Assembly: GCA_001931875.2 (NCBI GenBank)
Contig: MSJH02000841.1
Coordinates: forward strand, 129,277 to 193,276
DNA: 64,000 bases
Direction of reading: 5' to 3'
Source: Byssochlamys sp. IMV 00236
Lineage: Eukaryota; Ascomycota; Eurotiomycetes; Eurotiales; Thermoascaceae
Made by a program: the position numbers and the translations under genes. The notes below the pieces were generated by a model. It did no database searches and was not told the DNA's origin. It saw only the letters and a list, made by a program, of their open reading frames with translations. Positions within the stretch are counted from its first letter, which is position 1; every line of letters starts with the position of its first letter. Shown piece after piece: positions 45,835-57,931 of this stretch.

Positions 45835-48800
45835 ATGTCCTCCAGGATTACTCGCTCCGCTGCGAGACTGGCAGCTGAACCCCCTGTGTCCACCAGCACC
45901 GGAACCTCCGCCTCGATCCCCGCCGCCGGTCCGGCCCCATCTCGGAAACGGAAAGCCCCTGTACGACGTGACCGTTCCCTAGACGAGTCGGAGCGACCAA
46001 CACCTACATCACCTCCCCGGAGAGCAAAGAGACAACGGACTGCAGCTTCCGCTCAGATCGCTGCACCAACGGAACCGCGACGCGGCCCTCGCAACGGTCC
46101 AGCAATGTCACAGCAGAGGTGCGTGAGCTCCCGTCCCCCTCCTTATCAAATCCCGGGAGATAGAGCTGACCAGCGGCCGCTACCCAGTTCGTCATCACGC
46201 CCCTCTGATGAGTCCTCGAGAGTCCCAGCATCCGCGTCTGCGTCGAGACGGAAATCAAGCAACAACAGAAAGACCACACAGGGTAAGGGTGATGGGATTT
46301 TGGTTCGAGGGACCGTCGGGTCGACTGACACAGATCCCACTCTAGATGCTCGGACAGCCACCCAGTCGCCTCCCGCACGACGACAGAAGAAGCGACCGTC
46401 GAAGCAAAGCTCCGATCTTATCATGAAGGAATCAGAGGAGGACTACGCTGAAAGAGAGAAGAAGGAGGAACGGGATTCTTCGCCACCGAGTGAGAGCAAT
46501 GACGGCACAAATCATTCTGCTTTCAACGACGACGACGATGATGACGATGAAGACGATGAGGACCCCTTCCGCAGCAGTCTTTTCGGATCCAGGAGTCCGA
46601 TGGGCCTACAAAGCACCCTTCGTGCGTTAAGCGGTATGATGTCGGGTACATCGTCGCGCTTGCGCGACATACTAAGTAATCTACGGATGAGAGATGATCC
46701 GTCGTTGCAGCTGATCGCATTGCAGGAGTTGTCGGATCTCCTGCTCGTCTCAAATGAAGATAATCTTTCAGGGCAGTTCTCACCGGACCCTTACGTCAAA
46801 GAATTAGTGGCCCTGATGCAGCCGAGTGATTTTGGAGAAGAGAACCCGGAGATTATGCTGCTAGCCTGTCGCTGCTTGGCCAACTTGATGGAAGCTCTGC
46901 GCGGTTCGGTGGCGAACGTGGTCTATGGCGGTGCGGTGCCAGTTCTGTGCCAAAAGCTCCTAGACATACAATTCATCGACTTGGCTGAACAAGCACTGAG
47001 TGTAAGTCTCTAGCGCCGTGTAAAGGTAATATGATACATGAAACACTAACCCGATCCTACTATAGACTCTGGCAAAGATCTCCGTTGACTTTCCGGCATC
47101 TATCGTTCGCGAAGGTGGTCTGACGGCTTGTCTGACCTATCTCGATTTCTTTCCCACCAGTACGCAACGGACTGCAGTCACGACAGCTGCCAATTGCTGC
47201 CGTAATCTGCCTCACGATGCCTTCCCTGTGGTTCGAGATGTCATGCCAACCCTTCTCAACGTCCTCTCAAGCAATGACCAAAAGGTCGTCGAGCAGGGAT
47301 GCCTCTGTGTTTCAAGAATAGTGGAGAGCTTCAAGAACAAGCCCGACAAGCTGGAACAGTTGATCAAGCCTGAAATGCTGAAAGCAGTTTTGCGACTTTT
47401 GCTGCCGGGAACTACAAACTTGATCGGACCACATATCCATACCCAGTTTCTACGTGTCCTGGCTATTGTGTCAAAAGCCAGCCCACGTCTCTCCGTAGAA
47501 CTGTTGAAGATGGATGTGGTCGACACTCTTTACCAGATCTTGACGGGCGTCTCTGCTCCACCCAATGTTGAAGGCGCGCCTATCAAGATTGACAATGTGC
47601 TGATAATGCAGGCCCTGATCCATCGGCCGCGAGAGCAGGTGTTCGAAACGCTCAATGTCATCTGTGAGCTGCTGCCAGAGATCCCTCGACGTGAATCCTC
47701 GCCTGTAGATGACGACCTATTGCGCGTTGGTTTGGACAGTGACATCGTTTTCAAGTCAGCGAAGATAAGGGAGACTGCAGAGAAGCGACGGCAGTTACTG
47801 CTGGATTGTCGGCCGGAGCTCAAGCGTTTTGCGATGATTCTCATGCCAACGTTGACGGATGCTTACTCTAGTACGGTCAATCTGGGCGTGCGACAGAAGG
47901 TCCTCACTGCTCAGCTGAAAATGCTGCAGAACCTTGACGCTGCAGTGATCGAAGAAGCCCTGCGTATAGTCCCCTATGCGTCTTTCCTCGCCGCCATTCT
48001 TTCACAGAAGGACCATCCCTCCCTCGTGTCCTTGGCCTTGCAATGCGCTGAGATACTCTTCCAACGCCTGGAGAACATCTACCAGTACCAATTCCACCGT
48101 GAAGGGGTGATATCGGAAATTATCAAACTCGCCGAGAAACCACTGTCAACCGACAGACACTCCAAGTCCCCCAGGGCTGCTACTTCTGAGAATGCGAGGT
48201 CAAATAAGCGCTCCGTATCCCCTGCTGGAAGTGACGACATGACGGATAGGAGAGATGATACTCCTGAAAATGATGAGCACGATGACGAGGATGACCAGGA
48301 TGTTGAAGAGGACGAAGACGACCAAGATGACGACCCCGATGATGAGAATAATGACATGTCCGATTCGGAAACCTCTTCGTTTTCTAGCCGCCCCCTGTCC
48401 CAGACTATGGATGCCGTCATCAACGACCAGGTTGTGCGTCACGCCCGCGCCTTCTTGCAGCTATACGAGGCAAGCGAAGGCAAGGCTATGCATGATAGAG
48501 CCACCAAAATCCTCAATCAGCTACAAGAACTTGCGGCAGACATCGAGGCATGTTATCAGCACGGAGGCAGTGGCGAGGGCTCGGCTCTTTTTCAGAGATT
48601 GGCTTCCTACTTCGACGGAGATGCGCTGGAGAGCATTACCAGCTCCGAGTTGCTCAATTCTGGTATTATCAAGGTCTTACTGGATGTTGTTGGTAACCCT
48701 CAAGGTATGGCCATGACGTCCTCCCCCCACAACCCCCNNNNNNNNNNNNNNNNNNNNCCCCCCCAGCTCATGTCGATGATATATTGACACTTGTTCTTAT

Positions 48801-51748
48801 CCACAGCCCCCTTTATGCGTACTGCTCGCACGGCGTTCTTGCAGGCCTTCATGGGTAAAACCATTTCAGATGAGGCCAAGAGCCAGACGTCTGCTACCAC
48901 CCCTTTCTCTATTCTTATTCAAAAACTCCACGATCTCCTCAGTAGAACAGAACATTTCGAAGTCATCACCGTCAGTCACAACTTGTTGGAGAACACCCGC
49001 AGCAATGCCGCCTACATGCTTGGCAAACAGCTTCGACTCAAATTGGTGGCAGACGACGACTCTGATATCCCCCGACCATACAAGAACATCATGGTTTCGA
49101 TCCACGCCATTGCCACTTTCAAATCACTTGACGATTTCCTACGTCCTCGCATCAGCTTATCTGATCGGCCTAGAGTCTCACGAACAAGAGAGACCATTCT
49201 TTCTCAGCTTGCCGGTGCCGCACGACTTCGTGATTTCCCCGGTGGCGGTAGTGATCTTCTAGGCGGTGATTCGTCGACTACACAACCGCAATCGCGCACC
49301 AACTCTGGTACGCATGATGCGGAGCTTGCCGCTAGTGCAAAGCACCCTTTGGCGCAGCGCTCATCTACGGATAGCTCGCGCGGCCGTCGAGGGACTAGTA
49401 GGCGGGCAAGCCGCCAGGAATCTGCCCACTCAGAGGATGAACGAGCGAATGAACCACTGGAGTGCGCAGACGAGAGGCAGATGAGCGAAGATGAGGACGA
49501 CGATGACGGTGCAGACGAAGATGAGCTCAATGCTATCGTTGACGATTTGGACGATGATATGTCCGACGACAATGCACCGGATCCTAGCGCAGTCAATATG
49601 GAGGTTGCCTCTACGGGCAGAATCACAGCGCGAAAGGAAGATGGTACCCGCGTAGCAACCCCCTCGCAGTCGACGCCGACTTCCAAGCCTCCCTCATCAG
49701 CAGCCAACTCTGGGCTACAGTCGATGGGTGGTAGTTCGCTAGCTCTTGCTGGTCGTCCATTTTCGTCATACGCTGCGGCTATGGCTTCGATTCCTCAGGA
49801 CTGGCATATCGAATTCACTATGGACGGCAAGCCCATCTCAAACGAGACGACTATCTATCGCGCAGTTCACCGGCAGCGTGAGAATTTGGAGGAGTCCTAT
49901 GGCAGAAATGTCTGGTCCGCTGTGCACACTGTGAAGTTCAGGCGTGTTCCTGGACCGCCACCTCCTGAGCCATCTACACTCGCAGCTGTGGGATCCGACA
50001 CTTCTACCCATGAGGATGACTCCAGATTGCCCCCTTCTCTCAATAAGGACCCCACCACTGCCTCTATCCTTCAACTGCTGGGCGTATTGCACGAGATCAA
50101 CGTCCATCTGGATGACATACTGACCGAAAGCAAGGAACTGATTGCCATCACACCTGAACCGTTGAACCAGTTCATCAACACGAAGCTTACTGCGAAGCTC
50201 AACCGACAGCTAGAGGAGCCATTGATAGTTGCCAGCAGTTGTCTCCCGAGCTGGAGCGAAGACCTTGCGCGTCAGTTCCCATTCCTGTTCCCGTTTGAAA
50301 CAAGGCATTTGTTCCTCCAATCGACGGCATTTGGCTACTCCCGGTCGATGATGAGATGGCAGAATTCTCAGTCTGGGGATGATAGCCGCCGTGATCAAGG
50401 ACATGATGATCGTCCATTCCTGGGGCGTCTTCAGCGGCAGAAGGTTCGAATCTCCAGGTCTCGAATTCTAGAGTCAGCCATGAAGGTCATGGAGCTCTAT
50501 GGATCGTCGCCTAGTGTTTTGGAGGTCGAGTACTTTGAGGAGGTCGGCACCGGCTTGGGCCCTACTCTTGAATTTTACTCCACTGTTTCCAAGGAGTTCT
50601 CAAAGAAGAAACTTAAGATCTGGAGGGAGAATGAGTCAAACGATCGCGATGAATATGCCTTTGGCAAGCTAGGTCTCTTCCCAGCTCCAATGAGTGACGA
50701 ACAGGCAGCCAGTGAAGCAGGCAAGAAGCAGCTGCAGCTCTTCAAGACCTTGGGTAAATTTGTTGCTCGCTCGATGCTTGATTCGCGAATCATCGATATC
50801 TCGTTCAACCCTACGTTCTTCCGTATTGGTGACAGTGCGTCTACAGTGACACCGTCATTGGGCACAGTGAAGGCTGTCGACCAAGATCTGGCTAATTCTC
50901 TTCTTCTCGTCAAGCGGTTTGCCAATGCTAAGAAGTCAATTGACGAAGACAAGGCTCTGTCTCCCGCCCAGAAAGTTCAATGTCTCCGACAAATCGAGGT
51001 CGATGGTGTCAAGGTAGAGGATCTAGCGCTTGATTTCACTCTCCCGGGATATCCTGCCATTGAGTTGATCAAGAACGGCGCCAACATCCCAGTGACGATC
51101 GATAATGTCGATCTCTATCTCGATCAAGTCATCGACATGACTCTTGGTAGCGGTGTTAGACGTCAAGTAGATGCTTTCCGATCAGGCTTCTCACAAGTTT
51201 TCCCGTATTCCTCACTTCGCGCCTTCACCCCCAATGAGCTGGTCATGCTGTTTGGCCGGGTAGAGGAAGATTGGTCTATTGAAAGTAAGCTGCAGCAGTC
51301 TTTATGGTTTGTCTGTCTTTTGCTAACATCGCCTTTCAGCACTCATGGATTCAATCAAGGCGGACCACGGTTTCAACATGGATAGCAGGAGCGTGCGGAA
51401 CCTTCTGCAGACCATGAGCGCACTGAATCCTCAAGAGCGTCGAGACTTCCTTCAGTTTGTCACCGGCAGCCCTAAGCTTCCAATTGGAGGTGAGTTGAAA
51501 TTGCCGTGTTATTGTCGCGCTATTTGGCACTAAACTAACATGCGCATGTAGGGTTCAAAAGTCTGACGCCTATGTTCACCGTCGTCTGCCGCCCCAGCGA
51601 ACCACCATATACATCTGATGACTATTTGCCTAGCGTAATGACCTGCGTGAACTATCTCAAGCTTCCTGATTACAGCAGCTTAGACATCCTTCGACAGCGG
51701 CTGTCTGTGGCGATCAAGGAAGGCCAGGGAGCTTTTCATCTGTCGTAA
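45835..51748 (+). CDS. ufd4: HECT-type E3 ubiquitin ligase of the UFD4/TRIP12 family
   Basis: About 1,832 residues; ubiquitinates ubiquitin-fusion and N-degron substrates. Deduced exons: 45835-46118, 46188-46282, 46346-47001, 47066-48704, 48807-51284, 51340-51489, 51552-51748. The first two introns (69 and 63 bp) keep frame if retained, so they are supported only by good GTGCGT/GTAAGG donors and CTGAC branch sites. The N-terminus is Ser/Pro/Arg-rich. An armadillo-like region starts near residue 250 ([20 protein letters not shown]). Two very acidic stretches flank it. The HECT domain closes the protein, with [19 protein letters not shown] and the catalytic Cys at about 1799 in [16 protein letters not shown]. 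The assembly gap lies wholly inside the fourth intron, so the coding region is complete. Confidence 0.93.
48738..48757. other. Assembly gap of 20 N
   Basis: Twenty N bases flanked by C homopolymers, inside the fourth UFD4 intron (48705-48806). The round length suggests a placeholder. The true intron length is unknown. Confidence 0.98.
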
Positions 51749-52383
51749 TCTTTTATTCCCCGCCTTTATTCTGTCTCTGTTCGCTTCTCACATCTTTTTC
51801 TTATCTTTTTCCCCTTGCGGACTGATAGTAAAGTTACCCATTGTCACCTCATAAACATACCCTGATTATTTCGGAACGGACAAGGTTGTTTTGCTAGCAT
51901 GGTCAATCAGGGTCTAGGGCTGGTGGGGGTTGTCTTGATTCTGACCGGTTGTCGATCCAGACTTCGTTGCTCAGGCGCATTGGCTGTGTGTAATCAAATA
52001 TGATTTAGACTGCAATGAATACATGAACAATAGCACCTGTGCGATAATCGTTCCTTATGACTTGATATTGGAAGTTATCTCTCCCTGCGTGCTCTCGTCT
52101 TACTCAGGCCTCTCTGAATAATAACTATAATATTGCTTTGTTTAATTATCTATCTACCCAAGTCTATGTCTATAATCTATCTGTCTATCATGCAAATTAT
52201 GAGGGTAATGTATTCCATCAAATGAGAAAATCAAAAAAAGCAAGCCGTATCTAAACCGGATTATAAATAACCCCATACCAGTAGTTAATTCAACTGTTGT
52301 AAACTGAGTAGCGGATCAGTGCCCGAGGCCACCAGGTCCGGTCCTCTCCGGGATCAGTCCGTCTGAAGGGTACTTATCCCATC
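51749..52383. other. Convergent intergenic region
   Basis: 635 bases between UFD4 and the thioesterase ends. It carries T-rich and AT-rich sequence typical of 3' UTRs. No gene is seen. Confidence 0.6.
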
Positions 52384-53261
52384 TCAGCTCTTATATAACG
52401 AGGGCATAGACTACATGCCATGATGAATCATTAGTCAAAAACACCCCCGGAAACAAGCAAACAGCAAGGATAGAAAGGGAAGCTGGATATACTCACATCC
52501 GCAAACTTCGGCTCCACAAACAACGACTTTCCCTCGGCAACCACCACACTCTCCCCCTCCCCCTCATTTCCATTGCCGTCCCCTCTCGCCAACATCTCCA
52601 ACTTCCCTTCCACCCACGCCTTCCTCCCCTCCACGCTAACCGTCCTCGACTTCAACGCATACCACTCGCCCGGCCTCGCTGGCGCGCGATAATCCACGCT
52701 CAAATTCGCCGTAACGCCCAACTTGCTCTTAAAATTCGGCATGGCCAGCCTTGCAAACACTTCGTCAAACATCACCGACAACAGACCTCCGTGGACGAAG
52801 CCCGGATGACCACATAGTTCAGGTCCGATGTAGAAAAAGGAAACGAGTTCATTCGACGCTTTTGAGTAGAACATGTACGGTGGCAGGGGGATCTTAGCTG
52901 GGCCAGCCAACGCGCCCGCGACGAGATGGTAGGGTTTCAGAGACGCGTCCATTGTCTCGTGAGGACGGGTTTCGTAGAATGAGGAGTTTTGACGAAGTGA
53001 TTGGAACAGAGGGTGGGAGGTAATTTGCGATTCTAGCACGGAACGGGATGGTGTGCTTGTGCGCTCGGTAATTGAAGGTGTGTTGTGTTCTGATGATGAT
53101 GATGATGAAGGGCTATTTTCGTCGTAGCCCACGGCGGATATTTGCATTGGTCGTGAGAGCCTCGGGGCAGTGGTGGTGGATGAGGATATCTGCGTCCCAC
53201 ATTGGGAGATAAGGGGGCGCAATCGTGAAGAGAGCCGCGAGGCTCGAGGGAGGAGGAACAT
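52384..53261 (-). CDS. Hot-dog fold acyl-CoA thioesterase (PaaI/THEM4-like)
   Basis: 263 residues in exons 52497-53261 and 52384-52410. The 4HBT core contains the helix motif CGHPGFVHGGLLSVMFDEVFARLA (HGG near residues 155-158), followed by LSVDYRAPARPGEWYAL and a late strand VAEGKSLFVEPKFAD. The last exon codes SMPSLYKS and is missed if the GTGAGT donor at 52496 is read through; the spliced tail fits fungal relatives better than the read-through hydrophobic tail. The N-terminus MFLLPRASRLSSRLRPL is Arg/Ser/Leu-rich and could be a mitochondrial presequence. It hydrolyses an acyl-CoA; chain preference cannot be told. Confidence 0.85.
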
Positions 53262-55496
53262 TGTGGATGTGGTTTCTGGTATCTAGATGCGGGTTAAATC
53301 TGAATTTGCCAGTCAGTAAGTGCTAACTTGGATGATATATCGCGAGTTTGGAATCGATTTTACAGACGGATCATACAAAACGGTGAGGAAGCGCAATCAC
53401 CAACTTATGGTATGTACGTACCTGAAGTATCGGCAGTTATTCGCTTATCGTCACCACAAATGACGTGCCTGAGCTTCTTTGGTCGAAGATGGCGCAGGAA
53501 ATGAAACGGGTAATAACAGATCTGACCAGTTGGTATGTTCGATCTCGAAATCAGGAAAAGAAAAAAGCAGACGTCGAAACAAAGATCGCGCACCCTCGAG
53601 TAGAGGAGGAGTAAGGGTCTCGGAAGGCCGTGGAATCCTCCAATCTGGCGGGCTTGACCGAGGTGGTGGTTGATTACAGAAAAGTTTAAGCTGGTGGGTC
53701 ACTGGACTATTTTTTTTACACATGGTCGCTTTTTTTCTTTTCTTTTCCCATCCAGGCGTGGCTGGTGGAGTCTTTTGTCTATTTCCGTCTGGTTTCGGGA
53801 TGAGTATCGGCAAGCCGAACTGATAAGATTTGACCAGATGAAACTGCTCCGATTTTCCCTTCCGCTCGGGATAGAAAAAGTCAAAAAGAAAGCAAGGGGA
53901 TCTGTAACATACTCTATCTATGATAACTACTTGACGAAGGCATCTGCAAGAATACATACAGTAACTTACAATCCCTCTACCTACCAGATCTCTAAGTAGT
54001 ACTCTAGACTAGACCAGACTAGACTATGCGGAATGACGATCTCTTTTCGCCCGAGTGCAGGGATCCTTATATTTCCGATATCCATGTGCTAGTTAGTTAT
54101 TATTATCACTAGATAGATAGATCCTCGAGCACTCTAGTAACTAGTAAGATGAGCCTGTAAGAGATTCCTATCCACCCCGTGCTTATCAGCCTTTCGGAAT
54201 AACGGAAGTTTAGAATAAGCAAAACTGCCATATGCGGTTAGAAAGATCGACTAGTACTGTAAGTACATGTTGTCTGTGCTGTGACGGGTTGAACTCGTTG
54301 TTGGCAACGGTCTCTCCGTATCGCGGAGTAAAACGGGATAGATTAGGTTGTTTCGGAGGTTGTTGCCTTTCTTTGCGCCATTATTTTTTGGGGAATTTGT
54401 AATTCAGATGAAGATAGGATGGTGTGTACCTACCTTGGCAGGTTGTATGTACCAAAGCTGAAAAGCTGCCCGGTTGGCCAAATGGGGAAAAATAATTACA
54501 TTTAATGGCCGGTGCCAAAAGCGCATGATTCTCGAATAATAATAGCTATCGCTCACAGTACACTTCATCTATCTATATGATCTCTGAATATGTCGAAATT
54601 ACTGCTTTCCAAATCAGAAACACTAATTATGAACCACTACGATCTTCAGACTTGCGCATTAAATAGTATGTACATACATACGTACATCCCTCCATTAGCG
54701 CATGACACATGCAGGGTTTTATTATACGAGTTATATTATACCCCATGTATAAGTGCGCCGATTATTGCTCTCTTCTAACTATCATCCATTGGCGCATAAT
54801 GAACTACTCCCAAGGCTCAGCACAAGGCGGACTGGTAGCGCGGCGCTTCGCACTCGACCTTCAACCATTAGGCTGACCTACTACCTAAGTAAATGCCTGC
54901 GAAGGCTAGCGGCAAGGCTCACCAGAATCTATGCATCTCCCCCCTGTGGTGAGAGAATGATTGCATGTAATCCATCCATTACGTATGTTGATGTTGATGT
55001 TGGTTAATTCCCAGAGACTCTGAAGGAAGAGTAACAGAATACTTATTATTATTACTTCTTTAGGAATCAAGCTTAAAGCTAGGTATCTAAGCTATCTTAA
55101 TGCGATACTCTAGCCTAAAGAGAAAGATAATGGGGATTTCCTACTACCAGGAAGCTGACAGAGATCTCCTACTTCTATGAAGGTGAGGGAGATCGCATGC
55201 CAAAATCGTGTTACCTTTATGTTAGGAAGGTATGCAGCTTCCCCTGTCGTGATGCAGGGATTAATCCACCGTACCTAGATGTTGGTTATTTCCCACCCAA
55301 GCCACACTGCTTTGTTCAAACAGAAGATATATAAGATGATTCCCAATCCACCACCAGATGAGCGGTTTATCCATTGCAATACATCGCTCAATCGTCTTTC
55401 TCTTGTCTCTGTGTTCTGATATTGGACACAGTCTCTTTTGGAACACATTCAACTGCTCAGCATCTCTATACTAGACCTGCTGCTCGTCTAGTGAAT
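53262..55496. other. Long divergent intergenic region
   Basis: 2.2 kb with no supportable gene. The left part (53400-53990) has long overlapping frames on both strands with biased composition that do not look like protein. The right part is AT-rich, with an inverted pair GGAAGCTG (55150-55157) and CAGCTTCC (55235-55242). A TATA box at 55328-55335 precedes the next gene. Confidence 0.5.
55328..55335 (+). promoter_or_regulatory. TATA box upstream of the 269-residue hypothetical gene
   Basis: TATATAAG lies about 160 bases before the ATG at 55497. That ATG is the first in-frame one after it, which supports the chosen start. Confidence 0.5.
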
Positions 55497-56306
55497 ATGG
55501 GCAAGCTGGTAGATTCGATGCTTAGGCTTTGCCCTGGAACCTGCGCATCTTCCCATCTTCATGATGAAAGGCTTCATCTTCCTTTATTCCTTGTGAGAGC
55601 AACACATGATGGTTCTCCAACACACGATGGTTCTCGAAACCATACTCCACCAACAAGCCAACTCGACCCCGACGGCAGTATGTGGCCTCGACACCGCATC
55701 ACACGTCCTGTCACTCGCGACGAAGTCCGTTGCCACTTGGACAGATACTCACGGATCCCGACACAATTCCTCTCCTTCACAACATGGTACCACCTCCATT
55801 CGAGAATAGAAACATGGAAAAAGGCAGGCGTGCAGAACATCCGTGTCCACTTCGTCCTTACGACGGCTTTACCCGATACGACTGAAATATATCGAGCAAC
55901 TGGTTTGATCGAGGATTTGGAACTCCAGCGACAACCATGGAACGAAGAAGAATATCTTCTGCGTGGGTCCGTGGGCCGTGATGCGATCATTTTCTCCCTC
56001 TCCGGTGATGGGAAGGATATCCTTGCTGGGATCCCTTTGTTTGGATTCCGATACAAGGAGCCTATATTGAACTGTTTTCAGTTCCGATATGCACTGGAGC
56101 TCTTACCGACAGCATTCTTCTACGGTGGAAATAATGCTCACGTTTCTGAAGATGAACTGAGGGAGCGCGTTCGGCAATTTCCTGATACCTTGGAACCTGT
56201 AGGTAACGAGAATGCGTTGTGCAGGTTCTTCTTTGATGCGTTGACACGAGGAAAGTTCTTTACGGTCAAGGACTTCGAAGTGTATCGAGGAGAAATCGGG
56301 TTATGA
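55497..56306 (+). CDS. Hypothetical protein, 269 residues (possible DUF7587-like)
   Basis: Single-exon frame; no ATG precedes 55497 in frame, so earlier codons are leader. The N-terminal part contains LPLFLVRATHDGSPTHDGSRN, with a direct repeat of THDGS. The middle has TQFLSFTTWYHLHSRIETWKKAG followed by VHFVLTTALPDTTEIY. The pattern of an LxR start, then an FISFTTS-like block and a hydrophobic strand, recalls the fungal DUF7587 domain, but only faintly. The C-terminal half is a charged mixed domain with FFFDALTRGKFFTVKDF. There is no signal peptide or membrane helix. Function is unknown. Confidence 0.65.
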   Translation: MGKLVDSMLRLCPGTCASSHLHDERLHLPLFLVRATHDGSPTHDGSRNHTPPTSQLDPDGSMWPRHRITRPVTRDEVRCHLDRYSRIPTQFLSFTTWYHLHSRIETWKKAGVQNIRVHFVLTTALPDTTEIYRATGLIEDLELQRQPWNEEEYLLRGSVGRDAIIFSLSGDGKDILAGIPLFGFRYKEPILNCFQFRYALELLPTAFFYGGNNAHVSEDELRERVRQFPDTLEPVGNENALCRFFFDALTRGKFFTVKDFEVYRGEIGL

Positions 56307-56653
56307 TTTGTTTATTTACTATTTCGTTTTCCGTCGGCTGATGTAGTTAGTCAAGAGTATGAGTGGTATGATATAGATTGTTTCAGGAGATATAAAACAC
56401 CCCGCTAAATAATGATTCAATACGTAGTATAGTATAGTACAAGATCATCTAGAATATATTGCGGAACACCAGACTTTATGCTGGTAATTCCAGCATGTCC
56501 CATCCTGGAGGGAATCGCTTAGGTTTGCGCAGACCTCACCGGCCGGCGTCAAGCAATCGAATGCAATATCATCCGTAACGCCTCGCTTTTTGAGAACGGA
56601 GAATTCTGTTTCCAAAATAGAGCAATCAGGTGAGAAAAGAAAGAAAAAAAAGT
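56307..56653. other. Convergent intergenic region
   Basis: About 350 bases between two gene ends. AT-rich 3' UTR-like sequence; nothing else is seen. Confidence 0.6.
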
Positions 56654-57316
56654 CTATTCATCGCCTTCTTCTCCCTTATTTTGTATCGTCCGCATGAGTT
56701 CGTATAGTTGTCCGAGCTGCTGGTCTATAGGGATTTAAGAAGAACCGTCAGCACAATTCCCCAGGTGACTGCGCCATACGCCATTTGGGAAGGATCGAAT
56801 GAATAGGATCTATTTCCCAACTCACCGCTCATTTTGTCCAGCTTCGCCTTATCCAGCTTCTCGCCCTTCCATTTATCGCCTTCCACCTGCTGCGCATATA
56901 GTTGCCATTCCGTCAGGAATCCGATCTGTGTCAATTCACCTCGTCAGTATCATGTTTATATCCCCTTGTTTCTTTATCTTCCCCTTCCCCATCCGTCCAT
57001 AATCATCCAACCCGGTATATCTCGACTGCGCTGCAAGTCCCAAACTGCAGCAATCCTAGGACCCCAGATCCAACATTTCGGTGTGTATTTAACGTACAAT
57101 ATGAATCGGATTCTCGACATTGCGATGCGCTCTAAATTCACTCTTAACGTACTCATCGCCCAGCAGACGCAGCTCCGGAGGCAAGGTACGATGCAGGCGG
57201 AGGATGCGGCGATAGAGCGGAATCGGCGGGAGCAGAGCCAGCGGCGCGGGACCGAGATTGGCTTTGGAGCCGATGGACGAGGGCGTAGCCATCAGCAGAC
57301 GCTGGAAGGCTCTCAT
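56654..57316 (-). CDS. acn9: Succinate dehydrogenase assembly factor 3 (ACN9/SDHAF3, LYR family), mitochondrial
   Basis: A small matrix chaperone that helps mature the iron-sulfur subunit of complex II. Three exons (57098-57316, 56826-56925, 56654-56724) give 129 residues. LYR is at residues 34-36 ([12 protein letters not shown]). The family blocks [21 protein letters not shown] and [17 protein letters not shown] follow, joined cleanly across the first intron. The acidic tail [17 protein letters not shown] comes from the last short exon, which would be lost if the GTGAGT donor were read through. The length is usual for fungal ACN9. Identity is secure. Confidence 0.93.
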
Positions 57317-57931
57317 TGTGCCGTTTTTGCCTCTGTTGTTTTCCTCTGGGGGGGAGAAAGAAGAAGAAGAAGAAGTAGAAAGTATCCCAAGTTGTTGGGA
57401 GTTCCTGGCTAACAAATCCGGGGGAGGAAGGGAAGCTGTTTCGGTCCCGCGGCAAGAGATCCCGCGCTAAGATTATCGGAAGAGAGAAGATCGAATCAAC
57501 GCAGCGGGATTATTTGATGGTTTTTTGGACGACGTTTCATCTAAACTACATTAACTACTGTAGTTCAATGTACAAGGTTGCTATTTGACAAGGATCGTGT
57601 TTAGATCTTACATACATTTCGATTTCGATCTCATTGAGCATCCTGCCAGTTTTCTTGGGTTATTTCCGGCACATGGAGGGGTTATAAAGATTTCTGGCCC
57701 AGCTAGGTACTTACTTACAAAGGACGAGGAACGGAAAAAAGAGACGATATATATATACGTTTACTCTTCTGCGCTTCTGATACTCATATATGTTTACTCT
57801 CAACCCTTTCTGAACAATGTGGTGCATATCCAAGCGCTACTTTCTGTCTCTCTCGAAAAAGTCCCGAAAGACGACATTGATATACAAGAAAAAAGAACAT
57901 CTCATCCAAAGGCACCAAAAAAAACCACATC
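57317..57931. other. Divergent promoter region
   Basis: 615 bases between the starts of ACN9 and MTQ2. It contains a GAA-rich run (about 57357-57380) and A-rich leader sequence before the MTQ2 ATG. No gene is seen. Confidence 0.55.

Noticed and set aside
53451..53999. Overlapping 168- and 109-codon frames on both strands
   Set aside because: Biased composition, no domain, in the probable 5' region of the thioesterase gene.
55374..55496. N-terminal extension of the 269-residue protein
   Set aside because: The frame is open but lacks an ATG; the first ATG after the TATA box is 55497.
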